A stretch of 64,000 nucleotides of DNA from Dallia pectoralis (Eukaryota; Chordata; Actinopteri; Esociformes; Umbridae), in NCBI GenBank assembly GCA_029465975.1, contig CM055730.1, forward strand, positions 8,793,758 to 8,857,757, read 5' to 3'. Position 1 is the first letter of the stretch, and every line of letters begins with the position of its first letter. Position numbers and translations under genes: made by a program. The notes beneath the pieces are model-generated. The model was not told the origin of the DNA and made no database searches. It saw only the letters and a program-made list of their open reading frames with translations. Below are positions 13,301-25,300 of this stretch, one piece after another.

Positions 13301-16300
13301 CTTAAGAACGCTTGGCGTTTGGATTCATCACAGGAATTAAACTTTGTTAACACCGGCTGTGATGTATTACAAGGCCTCGCACTTTTCTGGTCTTGAGCTT
13401 TGCGTTAAATGCCTTTACTCTATGAGTTTGCCAAGCCAAAAACTCTATCTTTAGATGTGAAAAAGTCTTGAATATCACTGGGATCAGGCCTGCTTTTTCC
13501 TAAGCCGTTATACTATATTTCATATAGCTGTTTGCTTGTCTAAGTGCTTTTCCAATGCAGGTCACCCTGTTGCTTGGTGCAATGTGATGAATTTTAATGA
13601 AGCCTTTTTGTTCTCTGATATAGAAACAACATCACTTTGGACAGACACTTTTCAGCTGTCTTTGGTGGAACCATGCAGCTTGTAATGGTTGTTTATTCAT
13701 GCACCATGCTGTTTATATGGACTCAAACCTACACAAAATTTGTTGCCCAATCCCACTGGTTACATGCAGATTTTTCTCTTATTTTCTCTTAATTCACTTT
13801 GACTTGTCGAACCTCCCCAAAGTTGTGTGCTATTTGAGTAACACGACACGTCTTCTCCATGATGTCTGGTACCAAACAGGGTATTACTTTGTTTCCATAC
13901 CTCCTTGTGCTGTTGGTCAATATGCCCCAGCGGATGCCCAGCCATGCTACTTTCCAAGTGGGAACGTCAAAGCTTGGACATTGACGGATGCATCAGCTCT
14001 ACGAAGTAGTGCCTTTGACCAGTGCTGCACCTGGGAGCATTTCTACAAAGACTGTAATTGAGTTCCAGCCTTGTGTAGCCATCTAAGCTACCCACTTCTG
14101 TCCACTTGTGTTCTCTGGTGACAAGGCTTCGAGCCCTGGCTTAGTTGACTGTCCGTCTGCCTCTTCTGTCTTCATAGCCTCTCCTTCCTACCGTCATTGT
14201 AGGAACACTGTAAATGTACCCGGATGAACCAAAATATTATAGCCACCTAAGATGCTGCTGACCTGCCGAGGCATGGCCTTACAAGACCCCTGTTAGTCCA
14301 GCACATCCCACAGATGCTCAGTCGGACATCATGTTCCTCAAGCCCTTCCCGAGTAATGACTGCAGTGTGCCTGGGTGCATAATCCTGCTGATGCCAGCGG
14401 ACCCTTACAGCCGAGCAATAGAACTTAAGCATGACTAAATCATGTGACTTGACACTAGAGCACGCCAGAGTGTTAATGCGTCAGATATGAGCGTAGGCAT
14501 TGTAGCGGCCGGCCACTGTGTCCTACTTCAGCCAACACCTCTCAGGGAGGCTTAATGCGATGATGTCATCTCTCGACGCTGTTGATTGGTCCTTGTGCTC
14601 TCATGTCAAGCATCAACATTCTAAGCACCATTTATAGTTCCGCTAGTGTTTGAAATGCAACCAATTAGTACTTAGACAATACAAACGACTTCATGTGTGC
14701 TTCAGGCTACTAAATATTGTCACTGTGAGGTTGGGTGAAGGGGGTGGGGGGGATTACAGAAGGCATATTAAGTGATGTCTTGTATCAGACTTAATTAAGT
14801 TAGTTAATTGTTTAATGTAAATCCCTGTGGAGGTGCACGTTAGTGTGATGTGCTCAATCACTATTGCACGTTCTCTTGTTTTTTCAAAGCGTTGACATTT
14901 ACACACTTACACTCTTTTTTTTTTGTTGCACATCCACCTTCTACTACTTCCTCCTTTGAATTGCACAATTTAAAGTAATTATTTTTTCATATTTGACTTG
15001 CTTCCCAAGGTGACCTTGGATTCCAGCACTGTGTGAAGAACTGTTAGTTTAAGGGGCGTCCTGTGGATTCATTTATATGAAGTATCACTGAGTGAATCTC
15101 CGTTCACCTTCCATGCAGCCCGTAACGTTTATTCTAGTTCGTTGAACATTCAGCCACGCTTTGCCTGTGGGAGCTGTGGAAATTCAAAATGTGTTTTTGT
15201 GAGTCAATTGGCGCCGCCAGTAACCGTTGGTACTGGGTTCATGGTTAGAAAAACGTGTTCAAAGTTTAGACCAGAGGTTTCTGAGGACTCCACTGAGGGT
15301 TTATTATTAAGTCTTTGTTAACGCTTTGGCATGTTAACAGTTGCTTTTAGTTTTTAACTGGCATGCCACAATGAGACTAACACTTATGTCCTCAGTGAAG
15401 ATAATTCAATTGCTCCTTTTGCAAACCTCATATTAAAAAATCATTTTTAAATATACAGTTTATGCCGGTATACAGATTTATTTGGAGTATTTCATAAAGC
15501 AACAGAAGCATTGCGGAGTCGGCCATTTAATTAAATGTCACCATTGGAAGGGTAGAAACTACAAACAGGCCAATTCAAACTGTCAGTTCAGGTTCCCAAT
15601 TAGGCTCCGCTGAATACGGTTTGGACCCTTACCTTGGTGCTAGGAGGTGCTCTAGGAGGAATGTTTCATAATGGTAATTGGGAAGACTCCACTATTGCTG
15701 CTCGTCACCGTGAGAACTGGGGAAAGGCTATCCTGAGTGTTTTTCCTTTCCTTTCCTGTGTGTGATTTGTGGGAGTTCATCTTTGACATGACGTGTGTGT
15801 GTGTGTGTGTGTTCAGGCGTTGAGAGGTTACCCATTGGCGTACAACCAAAAACGTCGAAAGAATAGTACCACGTTACGTCAAAGAGCCTGGGATCGAACC
15901 CGCTAACGCTGATGCTCCAAATACTCAACAAATCTGAAGGCTAGTTTTATTGCTTCTTCTTGTATCAAACTTGGTTTATCAAACACAATGCGCCATTGGA
16001 ACGACTACTTGCAAGGTTGTCGCCATGATTCTAATGGGCAACCTGAAAATAATTGCAGCTAGAAATGTGACTCCAGCAGAGTGGTTGCCAAAGATGCGGA
16101 GGGTTGTTTTGTTCTGTGGGCTTTGCTAACAAGCACAGATCTCCACATGTTCTTTTTCTATTGTCCCACTGCAAGCCACCAATTGATTTGTAGCACCCGG
16201 GCTGTCACTTTCAGCCTGCTTCGGTTTCCTGATGTATGTTGAGTGAAGTAGATGACCTCCTCCAGGACCACTGGCGACAACCGGAGCTGATTTATTTGGC

Positions 16301-19300
16301 TTTACTCGCCAGGCGCCGGTCGCCAGGGATGTAACACTCTGGCCTCTTCCAAACATTTATCAAGCCTCTGCAGCCGGCCCCTGCCTCCTCTCTCACTCCT
16401 CTTCTACTGTCTGCCGATTCATTGAGATGCAGGACAACAGGCGCTTTGTTCAGAAATAATTTGCCCGTGCTCTTGTAAGACGTTTGCCTCGGGGGACGCG
16501 CTGGTGAGAATGGTCTGTTCTGGCGTTTAAATGAGTCGCCCGAATGTTTGATCACCAAGTGCCCAGTGCAATCTGGGTAATGTAATGCTGTGTTGATTAG
16601 GAGGACGTTGATGTTCATTGATGTATGTGATATTTGTCGGGCTGTGAAAAAGTCACGCTGGGCTTGGTCGCGGTTTGCCTCGTAATAATTAAGTCTTATA
16701 TAGGTTGTACCCAGGCCTCATGAGCTTTATATTGCCTTTTCTAAATATTGATTTCCATGCATGTACAGTGAACTAAGCCAACCACCTAATTGGTGAGATA
16801 TGGTTGTGCAGGTTTTGCCACTGAAACACGATCACTTGGCTTCATTGTTGAACAACGACTACCTGTAGCAGTGAGATGTATTGTGTCTATAGAAACCTTT
16901 TGTTCAGATGCAACCAAAGGTCCTCACTGTGCGTCATCATGAACCAGGACAATGATTGCTAATCATGATGACGTGCACTACAAATCTCAGAAGTATGTTA
17001 GGTAGACTACAAATCTCCTCAGTACGTTAGTTAGGGTACAAATCTCCTCAGAGAAGTACGTTAGGTAGGCTACAAATCTCCTCAGAGAAGTATGTTAGGT
17101 AGGCTACAAATCTCCTCAGAGGTACATTAGGTAGGCTACAAATCTCCTCAGGGAAGTACGTTAGGTAGGCTACAATCTCTGCCCTACACTATTGACTGGT
17201 AGTGTGACTACCTAGGTAACTGGAAGGTTCCTTAACTTGCCAAGTCAATCACACAATGTTAATCCAATTGATGAATCTAATCACACGGTGACGACAACAC
17301 AGAAAACAACAGGGTCCTGAAACAAGCTAGATCTAATGATCTCTGCAGCCGTGCTGGGGGTGGGGGTGGGGGTGGGGGTGGGGGATAATCCGTACACTAC
17401 AGTATTCCCACAATATTTTATTGATCATATCAGTCTTTTTTATTAACATTTGTTAACTAAGCCTAATATAAACACCTGCCTAATCCAGAATATTTCTTTT
17501 ACCAGCTTCCCTGGCAGGTGGTCACACGGCCCGTGAAAGATCATATTTATGCATAAGTCTTAGCGTGTGTTTTTTGGGCGTTTGCATAGTTTTGCTCACA
17601 CACTTGGTGGAACACTGTAGTTCTTGTAATCCAAAATAATTGAGGACAGCGGCAAAATACTAGAGACCCATCTCTATACTGTTGGAGGTCACTCTAGGTG
17701 TGCACTTTGCATTTTAAAGGTTGATAGAGCTGTTCCTATAAAAAACTTTATTTTGCAGTTAAGTCACCAGGAAGGCATCGCCTGCATCTGTGTAATATTG
17801 TTTCTCCCCTATAAAAACCTCCACCTGGTTTATGGCTAACACGTCCTTTCCTTCCACCTTGACAAGGGCTTTTGTGGGCAGTTGCCGCCCGGATGAATAT
17901 CTCAAAATGAGAATAATTTCTCACATCGCTTGTGGTGAATAAAGGGTGTTATTAAATATTTCCGACCTGATCTCTCCTCACTGAGCGGTGCGGGGGAAAT
18001 CCTTAACACAGAGCCTGTGTCACATGAACAAACAGGTTCTGCTCCAACTCACACACCGTAATGCCATCTCATTATTCTTCTCTCTGTTTTCAAGACAAAT
18101 TGCTTATTGAACTTTCAAGTCTTTCCCCTATTTTTTTTTTTTACAGTACCTGAATGGCATGTGTGTGTGTGTTTGTGTGGCTCCTTGTTGCCTGCGCAGA
18201 GCGTGTGTGTGCTTGTGCAAACTACATACAACACACATTGGTTTGCATCCCATTTTCCGTTGGCGTGCTTCTCGATTTAATTCCTCTGCAACGGACAATC
18301 TGGGCTCGCGAGAAGTGTGATGAATTTCCGTAGAGATTCTTTGCTCAAATTGAATTGCTGTTCCGGTTGGAGTCGCGGTGAAGGTGTTACTAGTGTGTAG
18401 GTCGTTACAGGAATACGTGTTTTTAGTAGATAGATGCCCGTTGGCCTGAAACTAGTCTCTGTGTTCTGTACATTACTGTGTTGTCTGGTGATCGGGACAA
18501 TTTGTCAGATGGATTTGGACCTTTTCAATGTTTTTCACATCTTTTAGTTTTTTGTCTTCCTTTCAAGTGGTGGTTCTTTCTATGCTTTCACCTGTTGAAC
18601 CTTTATTTATGTGAAAGGATGGGTCTGTTTTACATTTTTCTGGTCATCTTCTATGTCTTTAGCAAGTTGCTTTGGGTAACTGTTATAACCAACTTTCAAT
18701 GACATCTGAGTTTTCCTGGGGCCATGTAGTCGTAGGTTGACCACAGTTCCTTGCTCCAAAAACTTCTTGATAATTCTGCATACTGTGCCAACAGGAAGTT
18801 CTAACTCTCTGAGATAAATATTCAATGTCGCTATTTCATTTGCATATGTTTCATTTAGTTTTTAACATTTGGCTGTCTTTCTGTTTATTATGTTGGCACT
18901 GGTACCAAGAGCAGAAGGCTATATTTTCTATAAATCATAAAAAATATCCTGATCATTAAAATGTATTTTGCTGACCTTTACTACATTTGACATTGAAATA
19001 AGCATCTAGTCGGTAACTGGCTTGCGTTTTGTAAAATTGCTTGGCTAGTAAGCAAACAATCTAGCGGATACGTTTTTATTTGCATTTTAAAATGCTTCAA
19101 CCAGAATGCTTCTGAGCTTTGCATATATTTAAGTACTGTAGCATATAGGAGGGTTTATTAGGTAATTTTACTGTGAAAGCTATCAAATATAATACACAAT
19201 TCAAATACATTTTAGATCATTATAGATCTAATTAGAGACCATGTTGTTGAATACCCGGAAATCTTTCAGTTAAATGTACATTGTTGCTTTTCCAACCAGG

Positions 19301-22300
19301 TTTTCGGCCTAAGGCTTTTCAGAACAACTGTCATTAACTACGCTGATTAGAAAATACTAGAACAATTTAATATAAATTCCGGTTCTGTAAAAAATGAAAT
19401 GACCTTTAACAATGTTATTGAGTGTTAATATTAGCTTGATTATTTAGGCTACCTGGCCTGCCACCGTGACTGTTTAAACATCTGGTGCTTAGATCCGGTC
19501 ATTAATCGATGGCCACTTCACTGACATGTGCCAATAAATCATGGTGATCGACTGATCGTTTTGAGTTTCAGGATGTCGAACCAGCGCTATTCGGTTTTAT
19601 TCAGTGACAACACCTCTTTGGCCTGTTTTGCTAAATGTCTCTCTAAATGTCTCCAACGCTGACTCTCTCTGGGTTCTCCACATCCCTCTCTACCATTAGC
19701 CTGTCCCCCGACCCGCCAACATGTGAAAAGGCAGACTGCTATTATAAAGTCTTCAGAGGTCTCCCTGTCCTCGGGGGCATAACCTTAATTTGGCGTCAAA
19801 TCACACTTTTTCTGTAGCATGGCCTTTTCTTGGCCTTTTTTTTTGGTGTACTGCCCATTTTCTCCCAGGCCACAGGTCTTGAATGTGTGTCTGACATTAA
19901 GTGCCCATTTTAAGAAGTTTTTATGCTGGCACTGGAAATGTGGGAACACTCAGCTTTCTTGTTGCCACAATTTGTCCTGGAAAAAAAAGCTAAGGCTTAT
20001 TTTCCCTGTTTGTCCTCCAGCGCTTTTCGTCAAAACACCTTGTACATGGGAATACCGTTGCAGCCTGACATAATTTTGTCACTGTGTTAATGCCTCCTGT
20101 CGGTCCCTGGATACCGAAGAGATGTGTTTAGATGCAGAGACTTTTCTCAAAGATGGGTGACCTTTAACTCGACGTTCATCCAGGGAAGAAATTGCTTCTG
20201 TGATCTATTGTGATCTTTCAGTGGAGAAACACTCGCATTCCCCACAGTAGTTCAGCGTGTCTCACTCTGGCTGATGAAATAATAGAGTAATGCTGTTTTT
20301 CAACTAGCTTCTGCTTTATCCTTCTTGGATGAGCTTGACCTATCTGTTAAATGCACTTCACAGACCTTTTCTTGGCCTTATGAACCTGCAATGGTCTCGC
20401 AGGAGCACTTATTTGCTGAAAATGCCGTTTTCCCTTTGAGAAGTGACTGAAATGAATGCACATATTAATGTGTTTTAATATCTTACTCTGCGCTGTGGTA
20501 TAAATTAGGTGAATTTAAAATAATGCTGCCATTTTGTTTTCATTTTTGATGACATGTTACTCATTTTCCAGATGCTTATCTGGGGTTACTTACATTTAGT
20601 GCCTTCATCTGAAGATCTGAGATGGCTAAGTGGTCTAGGATGGTCCAGTGGTACAAGCTACTGACCATGGTGCACGTGGCTGCATGCATTTGAATCCAGC
20701 CCACTGTGCTGTTGGCAATTCTTGCTCATCTCTTCCCACTTTCCTGTCCAATAAACAGCAAGAAAATACCTGGGAAATAAGACTATTTTGAATGGTCCGG
20801 TGGGATGACAACCCAACCCAGTAATAGTACGTAATCCTATCCCCAGAAAGTACTGTAACTATCAGTACAGTCGGTGCTCTCACTATCCGTACACAGTCGG
20901 TGCTCTGACTATCCGTACACAGTCGGTGCTCTGACTATCCGTACACAGTCGGTGCTCTGACTATCCGTACACAGTCGGTGCTAGAAGGCAGTATAAGGCA
21001 TTTGTCTGGAAGATAACATCGAATATTTCTCCTTTTAATGAGGTCCCAAGACGTGGAAGAGCTTTGAGGCGTTAAAACGAATAGTTCAGTTCACTTTGGT
21101 ACTGCCTGAAGCTAAGGAGGGCCAGTTCACTATGCTGTTCTGTAGGCAAACACTTTGGTATTGACTGAAGCTAAGGAGGGCCAGTTCACTATGTTGTTCC
21201 ATAGGCAAACACTTTGGTATTGCCTGAAGCTAAGGAGGGCCAGTTCACTATGCTGTTCTGTAGGCAAACACTTTGGTATTGACTGAAGCTAAGGAGGGCC
21301 AGTTCACTATGTTGTTCCATAGGCAAACACTTTGGTATTGCCTGAAGCTATGCTGTTCTTAGGCAAACACTTTGGTATTGCCTAAGGAGGGCCAGTTCAC
21401 AGTTCTTAGGCAAACACTATTGCCTTGTTCTGTTCTATAGGCAAACACTTAGGGTTTGTTGTTGGGTCCACCTTTACCTTTATGCCTGTGGACATTGCAG
21501 AGGAGCTGGGTCACGTGGCAGAACTTGAACACAGGCAGTTTCCTGAATGCGCTGCAGGGGTCATATGGCACATGCAGCATTTCAGGCACATTGGTAAATC
21601 AGATACACATGTTCCCTATAATTCAAATTAAAGCCGCAATGCCTAAAGACAAACTCATAGGCACGTCGATTTCATGACCGCTGAAAATCTCTGTGCGTCC
21701 TGTGGCGGCTGTGATGATTCGCAGTACTCAGACTTTTAAACGATCCCAAAGCTCGCATCAATTCATATCCGTCAGCATTCTGCGTGTTCTGCCAAGCTTT
21801 AATGCCAACTCTGCACTTACAGTGGTGTCCCTGAGTCTCCGCGGAATTTGCATAAAATGACATTTTGCTGTAATGCTAAGTAGACAGTTGGTGTTTTCAA
21901 TCAATCAGCTCCCGAAAGCTCCTCCGCTTTGAAACGGTGCCATCGTCAGGCTTTGTGTCAGAAATCAAATAATTGCTTATGCGGCAGACTTGTGACCGGT
22001 CACCAAGGCCACCTTGTGATTCATAATGACATTTATGTCCAATAATCTGAAAGTATTGGGGAGTAGAACACTTACTTCAGCTGCAGTTCGTTTTAACTGT
22101 CATCCACTGGCAACGCAACACTATACAAACAATTATTTTGTTATTCGCAATAAAGTGAGAATTGTTGACGTTCACTACAGTATTGGGCCCAGTGTCAATG
22201 TTTTGTGGCCGCCTTTATTCTCTTGGGCATGGAGTTCACCAGAGCTTCACAGGTTGCCACTGGAGTCCTCTTCTACTCCTCCATGATGACATCACAGAGC

Positions 22301-25300
22301 TGGTGGATGTTAGAGACCTTGCGCTCCTCCACCTTCTGTTTGAGGACGCCCCACATATGCTTAATAGGGTTTAGGTCTGGAGACATGTTTGGCCAGTCCA
22401 TCACCTTTACCCTCCGCTTATTTATCAATGCAGAGCAAGTGTCTTTAGTAGAATATTTCTTCACCCAGCAATGGGGTGGGAGCAAGAAGTGTTTGTGGTT
22501 TCTGTACTGGACCCTGATGACCGCTGATTCATTAGGCAATCATAGGCATGCAGGCCTCACTGCTATTATATCTCCAGTCCATAAGGGCACCAGTCAGGAA
22601 CCGCATTTAAAAACTGGGAAGGGCTTCAAGTGTATCAATCACTAGGCAAGCCTGGGCACTTCAACAACAGGCCAATTGTACCCTGCTTAAAACCTGTGGA
22701 AAGCAATATGGCTGCAGGGACATGTACCCGGATGAGCCACAATATTTTTCTTCTGCATACCACCAAAACCCCGCACGGATGGGTTTAATGTTTTCTTTTT
22801 TTGTGTGTGTTCTGCACAGTATTCGTAACACCAGTTGAATGCTGCAGTGTCCTCCTAACAGGCAATAACCATTTTTGCTTCTCCATATGAGATGTCGATT
22901 TAAACACAGGGGCACTCTTAACCACAGCAGCCAACCTCCCCCCACAATCAATTTCAGATGAAGAGCAGTTGTGCCTAGGCTGTGATCACCTAGGGACGGA
23001 TTCATTGGGTTCACTGGATACCTGACGGTTTTCCTTCAAAAGGGCACCCACATTTTTGACCCGTGCCAAAATGAGAAAATGGCAGATGGAGAGAGAGATG
23101 AAATGGCCATGTTGATCGCGTGTGTTTTCCTGCTGTTTGCACTTTTCCGTCTAAAATTTGAACCGGAGTTGCACTGCTGTTTTTTTTGCATTGTGGTTAC
23201 GATGAAGAACAGAGAACAGGAAACGTGTTTTATTTGTTTGTTTCAGTCATCTGATTTAGCCATTCTCCAACCCACACATGTTCAAATTGGATCAACTCTG
23301 TCCAATACAATGATACTATATAAAATATGGCTATAATATTGTAGAGATGTGTATTATAAATATGTTTTGATATTTGCTGACTTTCTCTTGGCCAGTGCGA
23401 CACCATCCTGGTCCTACAATCCGTTTAATTTTTCCTCCAGTGGTGACTAATCTGACTTCATCCAGCTGATTATTAGAATCAGATGCTCTATATGGACCTG
23501 CAGGCTGGTAGCTGCTCAGGAACAGGATTGAGAAGCTCTGGTCTAGGCCTATGTTGACCATGTAATAACTGGATCGTATTATAATCATCTGTTTTAATTT
23601 AAAATGTTTTTCAAATTTAATTACATTTTTTATTTGCTAGTCTGAATGTCCGCAATGGGCTTTTTAACTGTGACTTAAACGGTCCACTAAATGTTTAAAC
23701 CTATGCACAGTTCCTAAGACATTTCCCTGCTGTATAGATTTTCTCAAAACAAAATTATAATAATCAATGCTCATGATTTGAGTGTGTGCAGATATGGATT
23801 ATATTCTGAATCTTTTGCAATGGTGCAATTATAGTGCACCTCTTCTTAACCTTTTTCCTGCCACATTCATGTCTTGTTTGGACAGATACTATTTGCTGGT
23901 TAGTTAATCTTGTCAAGTCACTTGGATTTCTTATCAAGATCATAATGTCTCTGTCAACACAGGAGCGATTACCTTCCATTTTATAATCACTCTTCTTACC
24001 CGATAGACAATGTTGAGCTGTTTGGGATTTGGAAAACCACCAGCTGCTGTTAGGTTGAGCAGTCTGGCAAAAACAATTATCACACTCATTATTTTCACCC
24101 AAAAAAAAATTTGGAATTAGTATTTTGAGAAATTAGAACATTATTCATTTGTTTTGCTTGTTGAGGTTAACTCAGTTATGCGCTGAAGTGTTTTCAGTAA
24201 CAGACATTATGTACAAGAAAACATTCCCTGGTGAAATTGAATTGCGTCACACACAATTGAACAACTTAAATAAACAACAAGCGGGAGAGCATTTCCTCAT
24301 ACCAATTCTGCACTGTCCGGTGCCCTGTCTGTGGTTTCCTCTGTGTGACGGCCCTGTCTGTGGTTTCCTCTGTGTGACGGCCCTGTCTGTGATGTCCTCT
24401 GTGTGACGGCCCTGTCTGTGGTGTCCTCTGTGTGACGGCCCTGTCTGTGATGTCCTCTGTGTGACGGCCCTGTCTGTGGTTTCCTCTGTGTGACGGCCCT
24501 GCCTGTGGTTCCTCTGTGTGACGGCACTGTCTGTGATGTCCTCTGTGTGACGGCCCTGTCTGTGGTTTCCTCTGTGTGACGGCCCTGTCTGTGGTTTCCT
24601 CTGTGTGACGGCCCTGTCTGTGGTTCCTCTGTGTGACGGCCCTGTCTGTGGTTCCTCTGTGTCACGGCCCTGTCTGTGGTTCCTCTGTGTGACGGCCCTG
24701 TCTGTGGTTTCCTCTGTGTGACGGCCCTGTCTGTGGTTCCTCTGTGTGACGGCCCTGTCTGTGGTTTCCTCTGTGTGACGGCCCTGTCTGTGGGTTCCTC
24801 TGTGTGACGGCCCTGTCTGTGATGTCCTCTGTGTGACGGCCCTGTCTGTGGTTTCCTCTGTGTGACGGCACTGTCTGTGGTTTCCTCTGTGTGACGGCCC
24901 TGTCTGTGGTTTCCTCTGTGACGGCCCTGTCTGTGGTTTCCTCTGTGTGACGGCCCTGTCTGTGGTTCCTCTGTGTGACGGCCCTGTCTGTGGTTTCCTC
25001 TGTGTGACGGCCCTGCCTGTGGTTCCTCTGTGTGACGGCCCTGTCTGTGGTTCCTCTGTGTGACGGCCCTGTCTGTGATGTCCTCTGTGTGACGGCCCTG
25101 TCTGTGGTTTCCTCTGTGTGACGGCCCTGTCTGTGGTTCCTCTGTGTGACGGCCCTGTCTGTGGTTTCCTCTGTGTGACGGCCCTGTCTGTGGTTCCTCT
25201 GTGTGACGGCCCTGTCTGTGATGTCCTCTGTGTGACGGCCCTGTCTGTGGTTTCCTCTGTGTGACGGCACTGTCTGTGGTTTCCTCTGTGTGACGGCCCT

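Larger units (their letters stand above)
4718..14213. other. prim2: Proximal part of giant intron 7, largely unique sequence
   Basis: No exon of prim2 or of another gene could be supported here; open frames are short and unlike known proteins. It holds a degenerate fish-type dispersed repeat near 4880, a two-copy repeat at 8441, a GT microsatellite at 10291 and a three-copy repeat at 11453. A stretch near 9145-9200 (CCAGGGGTTTTCAGTGTG) resembles a worn hAT terminal repeat, but I found no partner end. Confidence 0.6.

Noticed and set aside
20636..20775. tRNA gene on the + strand
   Set aside because: A- and B-box-like words are present, but no consistent cloverleaf or anticodon arm forms, and a SINE-like tail follows.
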